Below, in pieces: positions 7,776 to 15,708 of a DNA stretch of 64,000 nt. The DNA lies in the NCBI GenBank assembly GCA_958427355.1, contig CAUACA010000006.1, positions 34,968 to 98,967 of the forward strand. The letters are read 5' to 3'. The stretch comes from an uncultured Collinsella sp. GTDB lineage: Bacteria > Actinomycetota > Coriobacteriia > Coriobacteriales > Coriobacteriaceae. Both the position numbers and the translations under genes were made by a program. The notes beneath the pieces were generated by a model. The model did no database searches. It saw nothing but the letters and a program-made list of their open reading frames with translations, and was not told the DNA's origin. Each line of letters begins with the position of its first letter. Within the stretch, counting starts at the first letter, position 1.

Positions 7776-9479
7776 ATGAGCAATCCCTCGAACCGCGCTT
7801 CGATGCGCGGGCAACTCACGCTGCGCGGCGTCGTCATCGGCGTCCTTGGCTGCGTGATTATCACGGCAAGCTCGGCCTACACCGCCCTCAAGATGGGCGC
7901 TCTCCCCTGGCCGATCGTCTTCGCTGCCGTCATTTCGCTGTTCTTCCTTAAGCTCATGGGCAATGCCAGCCTCAACGAGGCCAACGTCACCCACACCATC
8001 ATGTCCGCGGGCGCCATGGTCGCCGGCGGCCTGGCGTTTACCATCCCGGGCGCCTGGATGCTGGGATATGCCGACCAGATCAGCTGGCTCGACATGTTTA
8101 TCGTGGCACTCGCCGGCACCATCCTGGGCCTGCTGGCCACCGCGCTCATCCACCGTCACTTTATCGTGGACGCCGCGCTTGAGTTCCCCACCGGCAACGC
8201 CGCAGCTCAGACCCTGCGCGCAACCGAGGCCGGCGGCAAAACCGGCAAGCAGCTCTTTGGCTCCATGGCCATCGCCGGCATCTACAGCGTGCTGCGCGAC
8301 GCTCTGGGCGTGGTGCCCAGCATGCTGTGCACGCTCAATATCCCCGGCGTGACCTTTGCCATCTACAACTCGCCCATGCTGCTCTCCGTCGGCTTCCTTG
8401 TGGGCTTCGCCCCCGTCGCGTTCTGGTTTGCCGGCGCGCTGCTGGGCAATTTTGGCATCATCGTCGGCGGCACCGCTGCCGGTCTGTTTGACGTTATGAC
8501 CGCACAGGGCATTGTTAAGTCCCTGGGTATGGGCCTCATGATGGGCTTTGGCGTCGCCGTCGTCCTCAAGGACATCCTGCCGCAGGTCGCCGGTATCGTC
8601 CGCGGCCTCGCCGCCGACAGCTCCACCGACACCGACGAGCAGTCGCTCATCTCGGGCTCCCTTAAACTCGACGCCGGTATCATCGGCCTGGGCGCTGCCG
8701 CCATCGCCGTGATCATCGCCATCGTGCTCGACCTTGGCCCCGTCCCGGCCGTCATCGTCACGCTGTTCACCTTTGTCACCACCATCATGAGCGCGCAGAG
8801 CTGCGGCCAGACGGGCATCGACCCCATGGAGATCTTCGGCCTCATCGTCATGCTCATCGTTGCCGCCTTCGCGCAGCTCGCTCAGGTCAAGCTGTTCTTT
8901 ATCGCCGGCATCGTGGCCGTAGCGTGCGGCCTTGCGGGCGACGTCATGAACGACTTCAAGGCCGGCGCCGTGCTGGGCACCAACCCGCGTGCACAGTGGG
9001 TCGGCCAGGCCATCGGCGGCATCGTGGGCGCCCTGGTCGCTGCCGCCGTCATGGTCGCGCTCGTCACCGCCTATGGTCCGGACGCCTTCGGCCCCGACAA
9101 GAGCTTTGTGGCCGCGCAGGCAAGCGTGGTCGCCACCATGGTCTCGGGCATCCCGAGCGTGCCGTGGTTTGCGGGCGGTTTTATCGCCGGCATCGTCATG
9201 TACTGGCTCGGCATTCCGGCCATGATGATCGGTCTGGGCGTGTACCTGCCGTTCTACATGTCGCTCACGGCCTTCTTGGGCTCCTGCGTCAAGCTCGCCT
9301 ACGACAAGTGGGCCGCACACCGCGACGCCACCGCTGGTCTTTCTGACGAGGAGAGGGCTGCCAAGGACGCCGCCTTCCAGGAACAGGGCCTGGTTGTCGC
9401 CAGCGGCCTGCTCGGCGGCGAGTCCATCGTCGGCGTTATCCTGGCGTTTGTCTCCGTGGGCTTAAGCCTGCTGGGCTAA
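7776..9479 (+). CDS. OPT family oligopeptide transporter
   Basis: A 567-residue polytopic membrane protein (about 14 helices) of the OPT/YSL superfamily, beginning MSNPSNRASMRGQLTLRGVV and containing the conserved ALKMGALPWPIVFAA and NEANVTHTIMSAGAMVAGG segments of the bacterial branch. Members take up peptides or metal chelates by proton coupling; the substrate here is unknown. The ATG is preceded by AAAGGAG 7 nt upstream. The ~190 nt to the divergently transcribed coaX must hold both promoters. A strong terminator follows. Confidence 0.9.
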   Translation: MSNPSNRASMRGQLTLRGVVIGVLGCVIITASSAYTALKMGALPWPIVFAAVISLFFLKLMGNASLNEANVTHTIMSAGAMVAGGLAFTIPGAWMLGYADQISWLDMFIVALAGTILGLLATALIHRHFIVDAALEFPTGNAAAQTLRATEAGGKTGKQLFGSMAIAGIYSVLRDALGVVPSMLCTLNIPGVTFAIYNSPMLLSVGFLVGFAPVAFWFAGALLGNFGIIVGGTAAGLFDVMTAQGIVKSLGMGLMMGFGVAVVLKDILPQVAGIVRGLAADSSTDTDEQSLISGSLKLDAGIIGLGAAAIAVIIAIVLDLGPVPAVIVTLFTFVTTIMSAQSCGQTGIDPMEIFGLIVMLIVAAFAQLAQVKLFFIAGIVAVACGLAGDVMNDFKAGAVLGTNPRAQWVGQAIGGIVGALVAAAVMVALVTAYGPDAFGPDKSFVAAQASVVATMVSGIPSVPWFAGGFIAGIVMYWLGIPAMMIGLGVYLPFYMSLTAFLGSCVKLAYDKWAAHRDATAGLSDEERAAKDAAFQEQGLVVASGLLGGESIVGVILAFVSVGLSLLG

Positions 9480-9521
9480 GCTGAGCAGCTGCTCGACAGC
9501 AACCATATTGCCTACGGCTTA

Positions 9522-9560
9522 CCCGGTCGGTAGCTTTTGCAACTGCCGACCGGGCTTTTT
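9522..9560 (+). terminator. Terminator of the OPT transporter gene
   Basis: Perfect 12-bp arms CCCGGTCGGTAG / CTGCCGACCGGG (9522-9533 and 9543-9554) with a 9-nt loop, followed by CTTTTTG on the plus strand. It is a classical intrinsic terminator 42 nt after the stop. Confidence 0.92.
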
Positions 9561-9576
9561 GATATCGAAACAAAGA

Positions 9577-9613
9577 AAGGCCGGCGCGCTGCGTTTAACA
9601 GCGCGCCGGCCTT
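9577..9613. terminator. Bidirectional terminator, mainly for the surface protein gene
   Basis: Perfect 15-bp arms AAGGCCGGCGCGCTG / CAGCGCGCCGGCCTT with a 7-nt loop. On the minus strand the stem is followed by TCTTTG, on the plus strand by ATCGTTT. It lies between two convergent genes and probably serves the minus-strand gene ending at 9680. Confidence 0.85.
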
Positions 9614-9679
9614 ATCGTTTGGCTAACGAGACGGTCCCGTTATGAATTGAAATTCGTTGCAGAAACTACGCTCGAAACG

Positions 9680-12600
9680 CTACATCTGCTTGCGACGACG
9701 ATCGCTCAGCGTCACACCGGCGGCCACGAGGGTGATACCGCCGATGACGAACACCTCGCCCGCAAGAGCGGAATTGTCGCCAGTCTGGGCGAGCGCGGCC
9801 GACGTTGCCTTCTTCTTGGCGACAGGAGCCTTTGCAGCAGCCTGTGCAACCTGAGGCTTGGCCTGCGGCTCAGCCTTGGGATGATACTTGTCGTACTCGG
9901 CCTGCGCGGCAGCCAGGGCATCCTTGGCATCGCCAAGCTCGGCAAGCGCGGCGGCATAGGCGTCGTTGGCATCGGACAGCTTGGCATCGGCATCGCTCAA
10001 AGCAGCCTTGAGACCAGCGGCGGCATCGACGGCAGCCTTATAGCGAGCGTAGGCAGCGTTCAGCTTGACCAGCTTCTCGTTGCCCGTCGTGCCCGCGGCA
10101 AGGAATGCCTTGTGATCGACAGCCTCAAGATCGGCCTTGAGTGCCTCGTCGTTGGCAAGCTCTGCCTTGGCCTTGAAGATATCGAGGTTCGCATCGACGA
10201 CGGCTTCGTTGGCGGCCTCGAGCTGCTTCTGGGCATCGGCGACACCGGCGACGGCAGCGTCATAGGCGGCCTTGGCGTCGTCGACCGCCTTCTGGGCACC
10301 GGCGAAGCGCTCGAAGGCCTTGTTTGCGGTGGCAAGCTCGTCCTCGGCGGCCTTGGCCTTCGCCTGTGCGTCGGACAGGGTCTGCGTCTTGGCGGCAACT
10401 GCCTGCTTGGCGCCCGAAAGAGCGGTCGCGGCGTGCACGTCTGCGGCCTGAGCCTTGTCAACGCCAGCCTGGGCAGTGTCGTCGGCCTTCTTGGCATCGT
10501 TAAGCGTGCCCTGCTTGTTCGCAAGATCCGTCTTGGCGGCATCGCACTTGGCGGCAAGGTCCTTGACCGAAGCAGTAGCGTTGTAATACGCCTCGTTGGC
10601 CTGATCGGACTTTACCTTGGCGGCGTCGCGGGCGCTGCGAGCCTTCGCCTTGTGAGCAGCGGCCTCGACTGCCTTCGTCTTGCTGTCAGCAAGCGTGGCG
10701 TTTGCCTTATCGAGAGCTGCCTGGGCAGTAGCGGCCTCGCCCTTGGCGGCATCGAGGTTCTGTTTGAGGGACTCGATGTCAATTCCGCCGAGTGCGTCCT
10801 TCGCGGCGTCGTATGCCGTCTTCGCGGCGGCGGTGCCGGACTTAGCCTTCTCGTACTCACCCTTGGCGGTGTTCACGTTCGTGTCGGCCGCGGTATAGGC
10901 GTCTTGTGCGTCTTTCTGATTATTGAGAGCAGCGAGATATGCCGTATCGGCCGTGCCCAGCGTCTTCTGCGCCTCGGCGAGCTTGCTCTGGAGCTCCTTG
11001 AGTTGCGCCTTCTGCGCCTGCGTGCCGCCAGCGTTATAGGCAGAATCGATGTAGTCGTTGACGAGCTTCTTGAACTCGGAAACAGTGAAATCAGCCTGAG
11101 TGTTATCAGCGCTGTAATCGAATATGGTTACCTCGGAATCGGTGTTCTTACCGCTACCGGTCGCGATGCCGATAGCCACCGTAGCGGAATCGATAATGTT
11201 GAGATAGTGCCCGCAGGCGTCTCCTCTTTGATTGCCATTCTTATCTTTTGTACCGTGGTACACATCGTAATAGTTTTGGTAGATATAGTACGAATCATAG
11301 CGATGAGCCATGAGATCTTTGCCGGCCTCGCTATCCACACCGTACTTTTTAATCCAATTCTCGTAATTAACCTTCTCCTGAGTGTAGAGACCGGTGTAGG
11401 GCCAGCCCAGGGTATCCTCGGTCTCACCACCGGTATATGCACCGCCACCACCTGCGAGATTCTCAGCATTATCGAAGTAACAGTTCGAGTGATCCCAAAT
11501 ATTCGATGAATATGAGGCGTTGAGTGCAGCTGCTGCGGTCATGCGGAGGCTGACGCTGAGCGCCGACTGACCGTTCGCCTTGCGGAGGTTGTTCTGGGTG
11601 TCGAGATATGTCAGGGCGTTGCGCAGCTGTTCCAAGGAAAGCGGATTGGTGTCGCGAGACATGTCCTGATCGACGTAATCGTCATACCACTCGGCTTTGT
11701 CGTCAGCGCCGGTGAGTGTAGCCATTGCGTCCTTGGCGTTCGATTTCTGCATAGCCGTGAAATCGCTGCCGTTGCTGATGTAGGCCATAAAGCCGAGCAT
11801 GCCCTTATTGATGACTTCCTGGTCAACGGTCATGTTGGACTTGAGGTCGGCAATCTGCTGCTCAAGAGCCTCAACCTGGACATTAGCAGCGTCATAAGCC
11901 TTTTCCGCGGCGTTCGAAGCAGCGCAGGCTGCCTCCCACTCACTGCGCTTCTGCTTGCGAACTTCGACAAGCTTATCGTACGCGGTCTTCTTGTCGGCCT
12001 CGGTCTGCTGGGCCTGCTCGTATGCCGTCTTCGCGGCGTCACGCTTACTGGCCGCGTCCTTGTACTCCTTGTTTGCCGCATCGTATGCAGACTGGGCAGA
12101 TGCTACAGCAGCGTTGGCGGCGTTGGCCTTCTCCTGCGCGGCAGCGACGGCAGCCTGGGCGGCCTGCAGATTTGTCTGTGCGGTGGCGTCGGCATCCGTC
12201 GCGGCATTGAGCTCCGCCTGCGCGGTCTTGAGCTCACCAGCAGCAGCTTTCTTGGCGGCCTCAAGCGCACTGAGGTCGACACCCGTACCCGAGACGGCAG
12301 CATCGAGCGCGGCCTGCGCCTGGTTGAACTTCTGCTGGGCGTTATCGCGCGCGGTGGTTGCGGCTGCGAGAGCAGCGGCAGTCTCCTGCTTCTTGGCCTG
12401 GGCAGTCGTCAAAGCTGCCTCGGTATTCTGCTTTTCCTGCTGGGCGCTGGCCTCGACAGCCTTGGCCTGGTCCAGATTGTCCTGTGCAGTAGTAACGGCC
12501 TTATTGGCGTCATCGAGCTTTGCCCGCGCGTCCTCGACGGCCTTCTTGGCGGCCTCGTACTCGTCCATACCCATGGCCTCGAGCTTGGCCTGGGCATCAT

Positions 12601-13189
12601 CGAGGGCCTTCTTGGCCTCATCCTGCTTTGCCTTGGCGTCCTTGAGCGCCTGGGTCTTATCCTCGACACTCTTGTTGGCCTGTTCGAGCTGATCGTTCAG
12701 GTCGCCCAGCTTCTTCTGCTGCTGCTCGGTCTTTTCGACGGCTGCCTTAAGCTCGTCGATCTTCTCCTGAAGCGCGGCTACCTCGGCCTCGTTCTGCTCG
12801 GCGGCGTTATCGGTCACGGCCTGCGAGGCCTGATTCTTTTGCTGCTGTGCCTGCTTTTGAGACTGGCCCGCCGCGTCGGCCTTCTTCTGGGCGGCATCGT
12901 AGGCGGCCTGAGCGTCCTTGAGCTGCTTTGCCGACTCCTCGGCCAGCTGGGCAGCCGTCTTTACGACCGCTTGGTTACCGGCGGCAACGGTGTTCTCTAC
13001 AGAACTACCCCCCCCCTGAACAGAATCGCCGTTATCGGTTGACGGTGCGGCGATTGCCGCCAGCGGCGACATGAGCGGCTGAGCGATGAGGCCCGCCGTC
13101 AAAACGGTTGCGACGGCGCGGTTAGCAACGCCCTTGACGTTGACAGTCTTGGCCCGAGGCTCAAAGTGTTGTGGACTGTAGTTTGCCAT
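9680..13189 (-). CDS. Cell-wall-anchored coiled-coil surface protein with central CAP-like domain
   Basis: A 1169-residue secreted protein. Residues 1-48 carry a long signal peptide ending near AAIAAPS. Residues ~75-450 and ~720-1115 are Ala/Lys/Glu/Gln-rich with heptad character and predict as long coiled coils. Residues ~453-715 form a compact tryptophan- and tyrosine-rich domain (RMTAAAALNASYSSNIWDHS... AENLAGGGGAY... ACGHYLNII) that resembles CAP/SCP domains. The C-terminus has LAQTGD, a hydrophobic stretch and RRRKQM, a class of sortase signal with A in place of P. The ATG 13189 has AAAGGGAG upstream. A run of nine G residues lies at codons ~58-61. Adhesion is a plausible but unproven role. 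Confidence 0.85.
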   Translation of the reverse strand: MANYSPQHFEPRAKTVNVKGVANRAVATVLTAGLIAQPLMSPLAAIAAPSTDNGDSVQGGGSSVENTVAAGNQAVVKTAAQLAEESAKQLKDAQAAYDAAQKKADAAGQSQKQAQQQKNQASQAVTDNAAEQNEAEVAALQEKIDELKAAVEKTEQQQKKLGDLNDQLEQANKSVEDKTQALKDAKAKQDEAKKALDDAQAKLEAMGMDEYEAAKKAVEDARAKLDDANKAVTTAQDNLDQAKAVEASAQQEKQNTEAALTTAQAKKQETAAALAAATTARDNAQQKFNQAQAALDAAVSGTGVDLSALEAAKKAAAGELKTAQAELNAATDADATAQTNLQAAQAAVAAAQEKANAANAAVASAQSAYDAANKEYKDAASKRDAAKTAYEQAQQTEADKKTAYDKLVEVRKQKRSEWEAACAASNAAEKAYDAANVQVEALEQQIADLKSNMTVDQEVINKGMLGFMAYISNGSDFTAMQKSNAKDAMATLTGADDKAEWYDDYVDQDMSRDTNPLSLEQLRNALTYLDTQNNLRKANGQSALSVSLRMTAAAALNASYSSNIWDHSNCYFDNAENLAGGGGAYTGGETEDTLGWPYTGLYTQEKVNYENWIKKYGVDSEAGKDLMAHRYDSYYIYQNYYDVYHGTKDKNGNQRGDACGHYLNIIDSATVAIGIATGSGKNTDSEVTIFDYSADNTQADFTVSEFKKLVNDYIDSAYNAGGTQAQKAQLKELQSKLAEAQKTLGTADTAYLAALNNQKDAQDAYTAADTNVNTAKGEYEKAKSGTAAAKTAYDAAKDALGGIDIESLKQNLDAAKGEAATAQAALDKANATLADSKTKAVEAAAHKAKARSARDAAKVKSDQANEAYYNATASVKDLAAKCDAAKTDLANKQGTLNDAKKADDTAQAGVDKAQAADVHAATALSGAKQAVAAKTQTLSDAQAKAKAAEDELATANKAFERFAGAQKAVDDAKAAYDAAVAGVADAQKQLEAANEAVVDANLDIFKAKAELANDEALKADLEAVDHKAFLAAGTTGNEKLVKLNAAYARYKAAVDAAAGLKAALSDADAKLSDANDAYAAALAELGDAKDALAAAQAEYDKYHPKAEPQAKPQVAQAAAKAPVAKKKATSAALAQTGDNSALAGEVFVIGGITLVAAGVTLSDRRRKQM

Positions 13190-13496
13190 GGCTTTCTCCC
13201 TTTGACACGGATGTATCCATACGCCTCAAAATGTAGGAGCTGATTTTTGAATTCTGTTGCGCAACATTGGCGACCAGCGTATTTTTTGAAATTCACGCTC
13301 TCGTGCTTCACAGTTTCGTCACATTTGAAGGAGCTGGTGCATCATATTCTCGCGGGATGGAATTGAGCCTGTGATTTGCATTTGCTCCCGCGTCATCCGC
13401 CCTATCGGATTCCGCATCCAACAGACACCCCGCCCGCCACGGTGTAGAGTTAGGACAACGGGCGCGTTGCGCGGACCGCGCTGGAACGAGGTGGAC
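13190..13496. other. Divergent intergenic region between surface protein and DUF389 genes
   Basis: About 307 bp without a gene. It holds the promoters of two divergently transcribed genes, though I cannot place either with confidence. A perfect 12-bp palindrome TGTTGCGCAACA lies at 13255-13266, about 65 bp before the surface protein start, and could be an operator. The ribosome site of the DUF389 gene is GAGGTGG at 13489-13495. Confidence 0.4.
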
Positions 13497-14636
13497 ATGG
13501 AACTCGACAAACAACAGATCAAGCGACTACGCGAACGCCATCACCGGCGCCACGGCATCCGCCCTGCTCATAGCGAAGCCATGGAAAACATCACCCGCTT
13601 CCTCAAGCGCGCATTCAACATTCGCGAAGGTCGCGCGCCCTATCACGTAATCCGCAAGCGCTTTGTAAACGGGGCGCGCCTGACCGGCTCTCACCTGTGC
13701 ATCCTCATCATCGCCATGCTCATCGCAAGCATCGGCCTCGATATCGATTCGGACATCGCCATCGTGGGCGCCATGCTCATCTGCCCGCTTATGGGATCGG
13801 TCCTTGCCATGGCATACGGCATCGCCACGCTCGACCGCGAGATTACCGTCGAAGCCGTCGCCAGCCTTGCGCTGCAAATGGCCTTTTGCCTGGTCACGTC
13901 CACGCTGTACTTTAAGCTCTCGCCCCTTGGCACCACCACGGCCGCCATCATCGACAACTCGACACCCACCGTCTGGGACCTTACCGTCGCACTCGCAGGC
14001 GGCTTTGCAGGTGGCCTGGGCAACTCGCGCGACCAGGAACCCGCCACGCTCATCGCCGGCGTGGCCGTGGCAACCGCGCTCATGCCGCCCCTGTGCGCGG
14101 CGGGTTATGGCATTGCCATCGCGAGCGGGTCGCTGTTCCTCTCAGCCCTCTACGAGTTTGGCATCAACGTCGTCTTTATCGCGCTGGCGGCCGAAGCCGT
14201 ATTGCTTCTTTTACGTGTACCGCTCAAGCGTGATCTCAACGGCGACGGCATTGTGACCGCCGAGGAAAACGCCGAAGTCGACGAGCTGTCACGCAAAGTG
14301 CGCCGCCGCATCATCGTGGGAACGGCCATCTTTGCCATCCCCTGCATCGTTATGACGGCGGGGTCCATTGGCTCGGCGCAGACCGGCGTGCAGGACGGCT
14401 ACGGTGTCACCGAAACTACGCGCGAACTTGCCGCGGTGCTGCCAGGCTTTAAGGATTACACCGTCGCCGTCGAGACCTCGGCTACCGAAGGGGACGAGGA
14501 GGGCATCGTCGAGCGCGAGATTGTCGCCCATGTGACGACAGGCGAGGTGCTCGGGGCGCACGACCGCCGCGTTGCCCGCAAGCTCATCGACCTCAACGTG
14601 CCTGAACTCGATCGCGTGGAGTTCGATGTCAAGTGA
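13497..14636 (+). CDS. DUF389 family membrane protein
   Basis: A 379-residue protein of the DUF389 family: a cytoplasmic N-terminus, then a block of membrane helices from about residue 55 to 250 with the conserved GAMLICPLMGSVLAMAYG and GGFAGGLGNSRDQEPATLIAGVAVATALMPPLC segments, and after a basic linker (residues ~255-275) another helix and a soluble C-terminal domain of ~85 residues. The linker contains DLNGDGIVTAEEN, which looks like a calcium-binding EF-hand/dockerin loop; this is an observation only. ATG 13497 follows GAGGTGG. The function of DUF389 is not established, and a transporter role is a guess. Confidence 0.85.
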   Translation: MELDKQQIKRLRERHHRRHGIRPAHSEAMENITRFLKRAFNIREGRAPYHVIRKRFVNGARLTGSHLCILIIAMLIASIGLDIDSDIAIVGAMLICPLMGSVLAMAYGIATLDREITVEAVASLALQMAFCLVTSTLYFKLSPLGTTTAAIIDNSTPTVWDLTVALAGGFAGGLGNSRDQEPATLIAGVAVATALMPPLCAAGYGIAIASGSLFLSALYEFGINVVFIALAAEAVLLLLRVPLKRDLNGDGIVTAEENAEVDELSRKVRRRIIVGTAIFAIPCIVMTAGSIGSAQTGVQDGYGVTETTRELAAVLPGFKDYTVAVETSATEGDEEGIVEREIVAHVTTGEVLGAHDRRVARKLIDLNVPELDRVEFDVK

Positions 14637-14711
14637 TGCCGGCGCGGGATGAATGCTCGCACGGACGCAAGTTACGACGAGACGCAGACGCGATACGGAC
14701 ACGAGCAAATG

Positions 14712-14751
14712 GCGGGGCGCAGTTCGCACCCGCGCCCCGCTCGCTTTTTTA
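14712..14751 (+). terminator. Terminator of the DUF389 gene
   Basis: GCGGGGCGC / GCGCCCCGC arms (14712-14720, 14732-14740) followed by TCGCTTTTTT on the plus strand, 75 nt after the stop codon. Confidence 0.9.
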
Positions 14752-14761
14752 TTGCCGTGAA

Positions 14762-15211
14762 TCAACTGTCCGAATCGACCTCGCCTGACTCCACCGTAAA
14801 CGCCGGATCGGTGCTCACCAGATAAAATCGGGTCACCTTAGTATTTCTAATTAGGTAAATCTGTCCCTGATTGCGTCGGCGCGATATATACGCAACGTGA
14901 ACCGTGCCGAATTCTTCGCCGTTTTCCTTCTTTAATATCAGGATGTTGGGGTCATCCGTACGCTTAAACTGCCCGTCAACGCAGCTGCCGTCTTTGTCGA
15001 CCAGTTGCCACCGATGGTTATCCTCTTCAAGAAAGGCCAGGGTTTCCAGACTCGTCTTGTCATCCCGATAGTAACCGTCAATGGCAAACCCTTCGGAAGC
15101 GCATTCCTGCATATAAGACGTTTCTCGGCTTATAGCAAACAGCCCTGTAGCGCCCAGGAGCACAGCCAGGCAGACCACTGCAAGGGTTATCGAAATAGCA
15201 CGGCGACCCAT
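14762..15211 (-). CDS. Small exported or membrane-anchored protein of unknown function
   Basis: A 149-residue protein with an N-terminal hydrophobic helix (about residues 5-27, after MGRR) followed by a polar domain containing one near-N-terminal Cys (residue 37) and one central Cys (residue 77), which could form a disulfide outside the cell. The rest is beta-rich (HRWQLVDKDGSCVDGQF, GTVHVAYISRRRNQGQIYLIR) and suggests a small lipocalin-like or META/OB-like barrel, though I recognise no family. The ribosome site is poor, so a slightly different start is possible. It stands alone between a convergent terminator and a gene remnant. Confidence 0.6.
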   Translation of the reverse strand: MGRRAISITLAVVCLAVLLGATGLFAISRETSYMQECASEGFAIDGYYRDDKTSLETLAFLEEDNHRWQLVDKDGSCVDGQFKRTDDPNILILKKENGEEFGTVHVAYISRRRNQGQIYLIRNTKVTRFYLVSTDPAFTVESGEVDSDS

Positions 15212-15401
15212 GTTAGCCCAACCGATAGTTGTTTAACGGAGCGCGAAACATACTTGGAACCTCCGATGTCAGAGGGAACGTCGCCAGCAGGCTGGCGACA
15301 ACTATATGTTTCTAACATCAAACCATATGGCTGCCACTCGCGGAGGGGGCATCGGCGAACGGCGTGTTTTCATACTCCATTGGCCAAACCTAAGCGCGGC
15401 C

Positions 15402-15628
15402 CTACAGCTCGTACTTGTACACGCGGTAGATGTACTTCTCGGCTTCCATCTCGTAGGTGGCGATGGGTAGACCGTAGCGATCGTCTCGTCGTTTGGCAGA
15501 TAGGTCACACTGTGCTGTCCCGCGTTGAGCGAAAAATCGCCCTGGGCTTTCAGCAGCTTGTCCTCAAAGCCCGAACCGGCCCAAAAATCGGGCGAGCCCA
15601 CGGAAGGCTGTAGCAAGGTCATTTGCAC
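15402..15628 (-). pseudogene. Frameshifted short gene remnant of unknown function
   Basis: The reading frame from ATG 15628 (MQMTLLQPSVGSPDFW...) is protein-like as far as SVTYLPNDET, around 15485. After that the same frame turns into Pro/Ser/Arg-rich nonsense. The neighbouring frame picks up immediately with DRYGLPIATYEMEAEKYIY and ends at a stop at 15402-15404. Joining the two gives a coherent ~75-residue protein, so a one-base shift near 15480-15486 is the simplest reading. I recognise no family. A sequencing error would look the same. Confidence 0.55.
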
Positions 15629-15645
15629 AACATATGTCCAGCAAT

Positions 15646-15680
15646 AAGCGGGTGGTAGCCGATACGGCTACCACCCGCTT
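15646..15680 (-). terminator. Terminator hairpin after the dehydratase/activase gene
   Basis: Perfect 15-bp arms AAGCGGGTGGTAGCC / GGCTACCACCCGCTT with a 5-nt loop, 28 nt after the stop of the giant gene. The T-tract on the minus strand is short (TTATTG), so termination may be partial. Confidence 0.8.
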
Positions 15681-15708
15681 GCCTCATATCTAGCCCTAAG
15701 CAGGCCAG

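Noticed and set aside
7659..9320. 553-codon open frame on the minus strand opposite the OPT transporter gene.
   Set aside because: Composition is Asp/Gly/His/Ala low-complexity, typical of the antisense frame of a GC-rich membrane protein gene; no start site or homology.
9647..11509. 620-codon open frame opposite the coiled-coil surface protein, Leu/Gly/Val-rich.
   Set aside because: It mirrors the Ala/Lys repeats of the surface protein gene; apparent repeats come from the coiled-coil coding strand.
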